Virus record (IMG/VR): IMGVR_UViG_3300035698_015428
Location: 1-31,662 of that record
Strand: one strand, 5' to 3'
Origin: a virus
Length of the DNA stretch: 31,662 nucleotides
Positions 22,646 through 28,616 of the stretch are shown in pieces. The notes below the pieces were generated by a model, which saw only the letters and a program-made list of their open reading frames with translations, searched no databases and had not been told where the DNA came from. The position numbers were made by a program, and so were the translations under genes. Every line of letters begins with the position of its first letter. The stretch's first letter is position 1.

Positions 22646-23599
22646 CTATGAGTGGGTGCAAGTTAGGTTAATCATGAAGTTGTCGTTTAATATTCTTGCA
22701 GTGAATGGGTGTGTCCACCCTATAGAACCTCTTTGGTTTAGTGGATCAGAAGAACCAGCAGAACCTAAAGGCTTAATGTGGAATTGACCTTTTTCACTAC
22801 CTAGATTTACAACCGCATATGCATCTTGCCCAACGATATAGTTATTATAAACTGGTGTAGCAGCGCCATTAGATGAATTTACACTTGAATGTAGCCATCT
22901 AACGTTGTTTGTGCTTCCCCACTCAGCTGTTAATACAGAATCTTTCTCCATTCCAGGATAGTTAGCAGTACTTACAAAACTTGCTACAGCTTCTAGATCA
23001 TCTAGTAGATCAGTGCTCATCATTCCAAAGAAACTTGGACGGATAGGTGTTGTACCAAATTGGTTAGTACCCCTGATAACTTTTGATAGCATCTTAGCAT
23101 CATTAGAAAGGAGTGTTTTAACTGCTGAATCGATATCAGCTTTTGTTAATTCTGTTGGAGTTGAACCATTCACACCGTTTGCACATTGAAGAACAGAAGA
23201 AGTAGATGCTAAAACATCTTTAACAACTTCATCAACAGTTTGACCTAGATTCTGAGCAAGAAGCTCAGCTGCTTCATTCATTACTTTATCTTCTACAGTA
23301 AGTTGAACCTGATTAGTAATTGTTACGAAATTACCATAAAAAGAAACTCTTGCTTTAAGATCAGTAACTGACAGTGGTGTTCCTGGTGGAGTCACTGAGT
23401 CAACTAGTGGAATTGGTGTTGTAGATAAACGTGCATAACGTCTGAAGACGATAGTGTCACCGCTTTTCTCTGGTAAAGACCTTTTTTGTGCGAATTGCGC
23501 ATGTATTAGGTATGGGTATGCAGTAGTCAATAAGACTCTGTCATAATATTCTCTCACAGCTGGTGGTAGTATTGCAGTTGTGGTGATTGAACTGGACAT
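22646..23599 (-). CDS. Major capsid protein, N4-gp56 family
   Basis: 317 residues, the usual length. Family features: an N-terminal AVREYYDRVLLTTAYPYLIH, then KSGDTIVFRRYARL with PLVDSVTPPGTPLSVTDLKA, the helix EDKVMNEAAELLAQNLGQTV, and a C-terminal GQDAYAVVNLGSEKGQFHIK with GSIGWTHPFTARILNDNFMI. These follow the HK97-like fold seen in the N4-gp56 family. It is flanked by the scaffold (upstream) and the decoration-like gene. The 15-base gap to the scaffold gene suggests tight co-expression. Confidence 0.92.
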   Translation of the reverse strand: MSSSITTTAILPPAVREYYDRVLLTTAYPYLIHAQFAQKRSLPEKSGDTIVFRRYARLSTTPIPLVDSVTPPGTPLSVTDLKARVSFYGNFVTITNQVQLTVEDKVMNEAAELLAQNLGQTVDEVVKDVLASTSSVLQCANGVNGSTPTELTKADIDSAVKTLLSNDAKMLSKVIRGTNQFGTTPIRPSFFGMMSTDLLDDLEAVASFVSTANYPGMEKDSVLTAEWGSTNNVRWLHSSVNSSNGAATPVYNNYIVGQDAYAVVNLGSEKGQFHIKPLGSAGSSDPLNQRGSIGWTHPFTARILNDNFMINLTCTHS

Positions 23600-23614
23600 A
23601 AGATTTCCTCTTTT

Positions 23615-24280
23615 TTATCCCCTATTTTTAGCCATTAACATCTGAAACTCATCGTCACTCATATCTTTGTATCTTTTAGCTTGATTCACAGGTGTAGAAG
23701 CACCAACACTAGATAAACTACCACCGCTTTGAGAATTTTTTATTATTCTTTTAGCGTTAGCATTAATATCTGTTGATTGTTGAGACTTTCTATATCCTTC
23801 AGAATTTTTAGCTAAATAATACGCAAGTTCATAATCCTGAGTTTGTTGTAATGTGTGCTTTAATTTGGGGTTTGATTTAATAATTTCTGGTAAATGCTTG
23901 CTTATAACATCTTGATAATCGGGATGTTTTTGAGCCATTTTAAGCTCATCAACAGTGGACTTATAACGACTATCTAAAGCTTTAAGCATTTTTTTCTGCT
24001 CACCTTTAGTAATAACATCGTCATCGTCATCGTCATCGTCATTATCATCGGTATCTTTTACAGATGATTTGGCGTACTGCTGCTGAGCTTTTAACAACTC
24101 ATAATTCTCTTTCATCAATCTATTTTCTTCTTCTAAACTCTGTCTTTTTGCTCTTTCTGATTCCAACGCACCCAAGGGAACTTGTCTTTGTTGCTCAGAT
24201 TCTTGAGACACTTCGTCATTGTTTAGTTCAGCGGCGTCCTGAATAATTTCTTCGCCCGTATTGTGTTCTTCTTCGCTCAT
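23615..24280 (-). CDS. Capsid scaffolding protein (221 aa)
   Basis: 221 residues, highly charged and helical. It begins MSEEEHNTGEEIIQDAAELN, followed by a coiled region (ESERAKRQSLEEENRLMKEN). An aspartate run (DDNDDDDDDDD, residues about 78-88) is coded by a short DNA repeat. A helical C-terminus follows (KRIIKNSQSG, KRYKDMSDDEFQMLMAKN) that probably contacts the capsid. Directly upstream of the capsid gene. No protease was found, so the scaffold probably exits intact, as in P22. The role follows from position and composition. Confidence 0.8.
   Translation of the reverse strand: MSEEEHNTGEEIIQDAAELNNDEVSQESEQQRQVPLGALESERAKRQSLEEENRLMKENYELLKAQQQYAKSSVKDTDDNDDDDDDDDVITKGEQKKMLKALDSRYKSTVDELKMAQKHPDYQDVISKHLPEIIKSNPKLKHTLQQTQDYELAYYLAKNSEGYRKSQQSTDINANAKRIIKNSQSGGSLSSVGASTPVNQAKRYKDMSDDEFQMLMAKNRG
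24013..24044. repeat. Hexanucleotide tandem repeat coding the aspartate run
   Basis: About four perfect copies of ATCGTC (24017-24040), with partial copies beside them, lie inside the scaffold gene and encode Asp repeats. Slippage here would change the scaffold by pairs of residues without a frameshift. Confidence 0.6.
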
Positions 24281-24314
24281 GCTTAGTTTTCCTTCGCCCG
24301 ATTCACCGGCGGCG

Positions 24315-24683
24315 CTACTGTGTTATATAAGCCCCAGGGATAGTAGATGTTTCTACAATGGTATCTCCCCCAGGTATGTGTCCTACTCCAGGCAACCCTC
24401 CAAAATCAAAAGGAATTTGAGGCATGTTAATTTCCCATTCGAGTGTTCCACGGGAATTATCCACCTCAGCTACAATTTGACCCACTTGGGAGCTTGGCTT
24501 AGTCTTATATGGTTTAATGTGTTGTACCATGACTGGTTTTCCGTCTACATGCGTTCTGGAAGCCTTAGCAAAGATGACAATCCAATAGATTTCTTTTATA
24601 TGCCCGTTGGCATCAAGAATTTGTTCTATCATCTTGTTATTATCTTCCATAATCGCATCGCGTGTTTCGCCTGTGGTTTGCAT
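24315..24683 (-). CDS. Hypothetical protein of the virion operon (122 aa)
   Basis: 122 residues with AAAGGT before the ATG. A helical start (ETRDAIMEDNNKMIEQILDA) is followed by strands (EIYWIVIFAKASRTHVDGKP, VMVQHIKPYKTKPSSQVGQI) and a Pro/Gly-rich end (FDFGGLPGVGHIPGGDTIVE). Small genes of this type lie between portal and scaffold in related phages. No family is recognised. The 34 bases up to the scaffold stop side hold no gene. Confidence 0.65.
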   Translation of the reverse strand: MQTTGETRDAIMEDNNKMIEQILDANGHIKEIYWIVIFAKASRTHVDGKPVMVQHIKPYKTKPSSQVGQIVAEVDNSRGTLEWEINMPQIPFDFGGLPGVGHIPGGDTIVETSTIPGAYITQ

Positions 24684-24696
24684 GATTTACCTTTTT

Positions 24697-24915
24697 TTAC
24701 TTGTGTCCATCATTTCTGCATGAAGTACTTACATAGATTACTTTTCCATCTTGCATATTATCTGCAATATGCATCATAGATTTACCTTTCATTTCTTTTT
24801 TCATGCCATAAGACTCAGCTCTACGGTCTTTATAAGATTGCATTTTACCGCTCTCTTTTCCGTTTCGCATTCCCAGACTTTCATCCATCTTATCGCTATA
24901 TTTTTGCTTTTTCAT
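24697..24915 (-). CDS. Small charged hypothetical protein (72 aa)
   Basis: 72 residues with TAGGAGG before the ATG. The first 45 residues contain repeated short motifs: KMDESLGMRNGKES then RRAESYGMKKEMKGK, a D/E-S-x-G-M pattern that I recall from small head proteins of podoviruses. Strongly basic and methionine-rich; likely disordered or DNA- or capsid-associated. Lies directly downstream of the plus-strand HNH gene insertion on the opposite strand, and upstream of the 122-residue gene. Confidence 0.65.
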   Translation of the reverse strand: MKKQKYSDKMDESLGMRNGKESGKMQSYKDRRAESYGMKKEMKGKSMMHIADNMQDGKVIYVSTSCRNDGHK

Positions 24916-24988
24916 AAAACCTCCTAGGTAATAAATAAAAACGTTTCTTATTATTTACATTAACAGTTGCTAATGTTATCCTTGGCAT

Positions 24989-25579
24989 ATGAAAACATGT
25001 CCCACCTGCCAAAAAGTTGTTACTAGATATGGAGCTAAGTATTGCTCTAGATCCTGTTATAGTTTGTTCCATGAAAGAAGAGTTACTTTGAGTTGCAAGG
25101 AATGCAGCGTGGTTTTTACTCAACGACCTTCCGATATATCCCGAAGTAAAAATAAAAGAAGGACCTATTGCACAATGAAGTGCTTTAAAAAGTCCTGCGA
25201 AACATCTCCTGGAAAAGAACAAATTATTTGCCCTATTTGTAAAATTGAATTTACTGCAAAAAAGTCTAAGCAAAGAAAATTTTGCTCTAGAGAATGTGTT
25301 AAAAATTCTTATAAATCTGGTAGGATGCATGACATTAAAAACCCTAACTATAGAAAAGGGTCTAGAGTTTATAGGGCAAGAGCTTTTGCTCATTACCTTA
25401 ACGAGTGTTTTGTTTGTAAAACGATAGAAAAGAAACTTTACGTACATCATATTAACCCTTCCCATGAAGTCAATAATGTTGAAAATCTTCGTATTCTTTG
25501 TGCTAGTTGTCATGTAAGAATTCATAATGGGGCATTACCCCCAGGATTATTAGATATCACTTCTTCGCTAGACGATTGA
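24989..25579 (+). CDS. HNH homing-type endonuclease with three zinc fingers (196 aa)
   Basis: 196 residues on the strand opposite to the virion operon. Three Cys4 treble-clef fingers come first: C4/C7/C19/C23, C36/C39/C61/C65 and C81/C84/C99/C103. The HNH nuclease domain follows, with C140/C143, the H153-H154 pair, N162-N163, C171/C174 and H179. Freestanding HNH enzymes of this kind cut near their own site in related phages and spread by repair. The last 58 bases overlap the end of the portal gene, coded on the other strand. No good ribosome binding site is seen before ATG 24989. The position between portal and head genes looks like a mobile insertion. Confidence 0.88.
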   Translation: MKTCPTCQKVVTRYGAKYCSRSCYSLFHERRVTLSCKECSVVFTQRPSDISRSKNKRRTYCTMKCFKKSCETSPGKEQIICPICKIEFTAKKSKQRKFCSRECVKNSYKSGRMHDIKNPNYRKGSRVYRARAFAHYLNECFVCKTIEKKLYVHHINPSHEVNNVENLRILCASCHVRIHNGALPPGLLDITSSLDD

Positions 25580-27669
25580 TCTACTTGTGTTCCTGGTGAT
25601 AAAGCACCAGACATAAGGCTACCAAGTTCCTGACCTTTAGAAGAAATAATTAAATCTTCTTCGCGTATTTCTTCTTCTTTTACTTCAGAGGCAGCTTCCA
25701 TACCTTTGATAATTGATAAATACTTCACTAGACTTTGGTCGTCCATCTCAGCCAATTCTTTCATAGCCTTAACTCTATCTAATGCAGCTGAAGCTCTGTC
25801 ATCAACGGCTCTAGCAGTTCTTTCTGTCTCAAGAGAAGTGTTGGCGAAGGCTCTAGTAAACCTCTCTTTTGCCCCAGCCATTTTCTCTATTGATGACGAT
25901 TTAGTATTTTCTATTTGGCTCTTAACTGCTTCCAACTGAACTTCTTGCATCATCTGTTCTTGCTGTTGCTGAGCTTGCTGAGCTTGCTGTTGCACTTGCT
26001 GATTTTCTTCCATTTCCTTAATAAGGGTAGACTTACCTTGCATAGGAGCATTTGCCACAATCATCTGTGGGGTAATAGGACTAACGCCTGCTCCACCTGA
26101 TAGTGTGTACACATCGATAAGTTGCTTATAATATACTTGCCTTTGAGTGTCTGTTAATGGACCTTCTTGAATGCTTATGTCGTACTTAATAAAATCTTTG
26201 GAATAGAATTGTTCTGTAGGCTTTCTCCCTAGAATTCTTTCTACCTTTTCCGGTGTCCATGTCTGGATAAGCTTTAGGACTTTTTTAGAAAGATGCTTCT
26301 GAGCGTAACGTAAATTATCAAATACACCCTGTAGGTTAGTAATTGCTGCTCCCTGGCGAAGCATCATCATTACCCCTGACTCATTCCCAGACTCAGGCAC
26401 TCCAAATGCTGCATCATTTACCCCTAGAATCTCACTCATTCCTTTAGCGTATACTTCTTGTAGCTGAAACATAGATGGAGGTATCTGCCCTACTGGTATC
26501 TTCTCTATAGCACCAGGCTTGGCATTTCTATCTCTCCAGATAACTTTTCCCTGACCTGTTTGAAATAATGAGCGTGGGTTAATAACAGATTCTTCATCAG
26601 CTATCCATCCAGAGTTTATCTGCGACTCTACTAAATCTGTCATCTGGCTGAGACGTCTGTTAGATTCTTTTTGTGGATCAACCATACAACGCGTTAAAGA
26701 CTGTAGCTTAAGTTCCCACAGCTCACATTCAGGCTCAAACTGACCAACAAAAGGTACAAATGGATATTCATCTAAACCAAACTGATCGACGTCTGTTTTC
26801 ATATACGTATCGTTTAATATTATATGGCATTCTATCGATTTCTTTTGTTTATCCACTTTTTTGAGTTGTGGATAATTCTCCAGCATATATTTAAGAGCGT
26901 CTTTTGGACCATCCCACTCCATATAGTCGCCTGTCTCAGTGTCTACTAGCATAGGAACCTTATTCCACACTTGCTTGTAGTATTCATTATAAGCTAAATA
27001 ATCTTGACCATCTGGTTGCTTTTGGTAAGGAAGCCATGTAAACTTGTCATCTCTTGACCATCCTGTATGGTATAAATCCCAGACTTTATCTTCCATTCCT
27101 GGTAATAACGATGCAGCTTGTTCTGGGCTAACATACTTACGCCTAATGACATAACCACAATCTTCAAAGTCTAATCGAGTAAAGTATGGATCAGTTATAA
27201 ATCCTGAATACGGCTCTCTACCAAATTTAATATCACCGTTAACAGGATCGTCGCGGTAGTCCATATATACTGTGCATAAATTCCATCCTGTTTTAATGGC
27301 TCCTGAGAAGCTATCTGAAATGTACTTATACCCGTCAGCGGCTTGCATAACGTACGTTAAAAGATCTGACAGGTCATCTGCCCCTTGTTGATCTTGTTCT
27401 TGCTGAGGCATTACTATAGAGCTTAGACGGTGAGATCTTTGGTAACCATCAATCATGTTGATGTTCTTACGTATTAAGTTAAATACCCAAGCATTTCTAC
27501 CTTCTTCAAATAGTTTAGTTTTTTCTCTCTGGTCCCACTGATCTCCCAGGAACTGCCTGAGGTCAATATCCGCTAAAGGGTAAAACGGATTCCAGGCTGA
27601 ATACGCAGATGTGTATCTGTCGTTGTACTCATTAACTATATTTTCATTAGAATTTTCTGTATTTATCAC
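25522..27669 (-). CDS. Portal protein, P22-type (about 715 aa)
   Basis: About 715 residues, the size of P22-type portals, which form the dodecameric ring through which DNA enters. Features: RYTSAYSAWNPFYPLADIDL and RQFLGDQWDQREKTKLFEEG at the N-terminus, NMIDGYQRSHR, the crown and stem region with FGVPESGNESGVMMMLRQGA and NLRYAQKHLSKKVLKLIQTW. A glutamine-rich coil (QQVQQQAQQAQQQQEQMMQE) lies at about 580-605, followed by a charged barrel-like end. Start chosen at GTG 27669 because AAGGTG lies 6 bases upstream; GTG 27678 is within that ribosome site. The start region is part of an 11-bp antisense pairing in its own leader (27671-27800). The 3' end overlaps the HNH gene at 24989. Confidence 0.9.
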   Translation of the reverse strand: MINTENSNENIVNEYNDRYTSAYSAWNPFYPLADIDLRQFLGDQWDQREKTKLFEEGRNAWVFNLIRKNINMIDGYQRSHRLSSIVMPQQEQDQQGADDLSDLLTYVMQAADGYKYISDSFSGAIKTGWNLCTVYMDYRDDPVNGDIKFGREPYSGFITDPYFTRLDFEDCGYVIRRKYVSPEQAASLLPGMEDKVWDLYHTGWSRDDKFTWLPYQKQPDGQDYLAYNEYYKQVWNKVPMLVDTETGDYMEWDGPKDALKYMLENYPQLKKVDKQKKSIECHIILNDTYMKTDVDQFGLDEYPFVPFVGQFEPECELWELKLQSLTRCMVDPQKESNRRLSQMTDLVESQINSGWIADEESVINPRSLFQTGQGKVIWRDRNAKPGAIEKIPVGQIPPSMFQLQEVYAKGMSEILGVNDAAFGVPESGNESGVMMMLRQGAAITNLQGVFDNLRYAQKHLSKKVLKLIQTWTPEKVERILGRKPTEQFYSKDFIKYDISIQEGPLTDTQRQVYYKQLIDVYTLSGGAGVSPITPQMIVANAPMQGKSTLIKEMEENQQVQQQAQQAQQQQEQMMQEVQLEAVKSQIENTKSSSIEKMAGAKERFTRAFANTSLETERTARAVDDRASAALDRVKAMKELAEMDDQSLVKYLSIIKGMEAASEVKEEEIREEDLIISSKGQELGSLMSGALSPGTQVDQSSSEEVISNNPGGNAPL

Positions 27670-27670
27670 A

Positions 27671-27800
27671 ACCCGCACCTTAAATTAGTTATACTCACAT
27701 TTCTGTTAGCATTTCCTTCCTATAAAGGTGCGGGTCGTTAAGTATAGGCCTAACACGGGGGATCAATCCCTACCCGCAAAATTGTTACCTTTCGATAACT
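27671..27800 (-). ncRNA. Structured portal leader, candidate riboswitch-like translational switch
   Basis: Minus-strand order: a hairpin GTTATC-GAAA-GGTAAC (27799-27784) with a GNRA loop, then a three-way junction. P1 pairs TGCGGGT (27778-27772) with ACCCGCA (27735-27729). P2 pairs GGGA with TCCC around TTGA (27770-27759). P3 pairs GTTAGG with CTTAAC around CCTATA (27754-27737). The 3' strand of P1, extended as ACCCGCACCTT (27735-27725), pairs perfectly over 11 bases with AAGGTGCGGGT (27681-27671), which contains the portal ribosome binding site. P1 and the site-blocking helix exclude each other. The ligand or trigger is unknown. A 5-codon ORF lies in the loop. Confidence 0.6.
27695..27712 (-). 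CDS. Five-codon ORF in the portal leader
   Basis: GGAAGG lies 2 bases before ATG 27712, which reads M-L-T-E-M then TGA (27695). It sits in the 43-base loop of the alternative helix that would hide the portal ribosome site. Ribosomes here could open the helix. It may be chance: the frame is tiny and the spacing is short. Confidence 0.25.
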   Translation of the reverse strand: MLTEM

Positions 27801-27818
27801 TTTGATTTTTCTACTTTT

Positions 27819-28022
27819 TTACGTCCTATTTATTTTTGTCCTCTGCCAATAATGATAATCTTTATTTTTATTTACTTTTAAACCATCCCAATCAGACCCG
27901 GTCCACCATCCTGGGACTATATCCGAGCTTTTCATTCTTTTAATATGAACTAGTGTAAATGGTTCAGGTGTTTCTTCAGCAGTTATCTTCCATGAATTAT
28001 CCAATTTATCACCTAGTTTCAT
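27819..28022 (-). CDS. Small hypothetical protein (67 aa)
   Basis: 67 residues starting MKLGDKLDNSWKITAEETPE, with AGGTAAAT before ATG 28022. The compact sequence has many aromatic residues (VPGWWTGSDWDGLKVNKNKD, YHYWQRT), suggesting a small beta domain of the SH3 or PH-like kind; no family is recognised. It starts 6 bases after the upstream stop and is followed by the structured portal leader. Its place between terminase and portal suggests a packaging or head-assembly helper, inferred only from order. Confidence 0.65.
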   Translation of the reverse strand: MKLGDKLDNSWKITAEETPEPFTLVHIKRMKSSDIVPGWWTGSDWDGLKVNKNKDYHYWQRTKINRT

Positions 28023-28028
28023 ATTTAC

Positions 28029-28289
28029 CTATTCTTGTTGGAGCTCCGGATACTTGGCGAACACTTTTTTACGTATCATTGAAGGGTTTTTTGCATTAAA
28101 TGCTAACTTTAGTGCACTTTTGGCACGGGCTTTTGTATTTATGGGGAAAGTACCTACAGGCCCTGCAAAATCACCAGCTTTAACATTTTTATATTTGCCA
28201 ATATTGCTCATTCCTGGCTTTTTGGATAATTTGCTTTCTTCGCCTCTTTTAATTGAGACCCCTTTAGCTATTTGTACTTTCTTTGCCAT
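28029..28289 (-). CDS. Small basic hypothetical protein (86 aa)
   Basis: 86 residues from ATG 28289; GTG 28298 would add three. Lysine-rich throughout (MAKKVQIAKGVSIKRGEESK, MSNIGKYKNVKAGDFAGPVG), with a helical C-terminus carrying TKARAKSALKLAFNAKNPSM and IRKKVFAKYPEL. The G-P-x-G-T-F-P-I-N-T...A-R-x-A-L-x-L-A pattern is one I recall from small proteins beside phage portals. Function unknown; the basic charge fits DNA contact or head packing. First gene after the 318-base non-coding region, with a candidate promoter at 28329-28356. Confidence 0.68.
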   Translation of the reverse strand: MAKKVQIAKGVSIKRGEESKLSKKPGMSNIGKYKNVKAGDFAGPVGTFPINTKARAKSALKLAFNAKNPSMIRKKVFAKYPELQQE

Positions 28290-28298
28290 CACACCCAC

Positions 28299-28616
28299 TC
28301 AAATTGTAAATTATATTTCGTTAAGATTAATATAAGTTTTACCTATCATAACACAATATATATTGTTTATCATCTTTTTTATAGACATGTTAAGGAATAT
28401 ATACAAGTAATTTTACTGTTTATCAAAACATATTATTTTAGTGACAACGGTGTCGGCATAAAGTCCCATAAGTGATAAAAAACGATCGATGTTTTATTTA
28501 TTAATAAGTGTTGGAACCCTTAGCGAGTAAGGGTTGTAGAGATTTTCTACATAGGAGATTAGTGAGAAATATCCCCCCCCAAGGAAAAGGAAGGTAATAC
28601 TAGGGGAGGGATAAAA
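28299..28616. other. 318-base non-coding region with hairpins and an 8-C run
   Basis: No convincing gene on either strand. It holds a perfect hairpin AACCCTTA-gcgag-TAAGGGTT at 28515-28535 and a second, GTAGA/TCTAC, directly after it. There is also a short AAAAC/GTTTT hairpin near 28477-28494 and a run of eight C at 28573-28580 close to the terminase stop. On the minus strand it would be the 3' untranslated region of the terminase message and the promoter region of the virion operon. A packaging site is another option. Confidence 0.55.
28329..28366 (-). promoter_or_regulatory. Candidate late promoter with 14-bp palindromic operator
   Basis: On the minus strand TTGTGT (28356-28351), a 16-base spacer and TATATT (28334-28329) could drive the gene at 28289 and the virion operon. 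ACAATATATATTGT (28353-28366) is a perfect 14-base palindrome that overlaps the -35 box, so a bound protein would block or assist RNA polymerase. A TATAAT at 28315-28310 is a further possible -10 but has no clear -35. Confidence 0.45.

Noticed and set aside
24896-25525. A 209-codon minus-strand frame antisense to the HNH gene
   Set aside because: Its sequence is the shadow of a clear HNH gene with three zinc fingers on the other strand, it has no ribosome binding site and no recognisable motif.
27729-27778. tRNA-like element (7-bp acceptor-like stem and a T-arm-like hairpin)
   Set aside because: Only about 50 bases long, with no anticodon arm or D arm, and the T-loop does not match the TTCRANT rule. 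A regulatory three-way junction in the portal leader explains it better.
28272-28475. A 67-codon plus-strand frame in the non-coding region
   Set aside because: No ribosome binding site, amino-acid composition typical of AT-rich non-coding DNA, and it overlaps the promoter and start of the gene at 28289.
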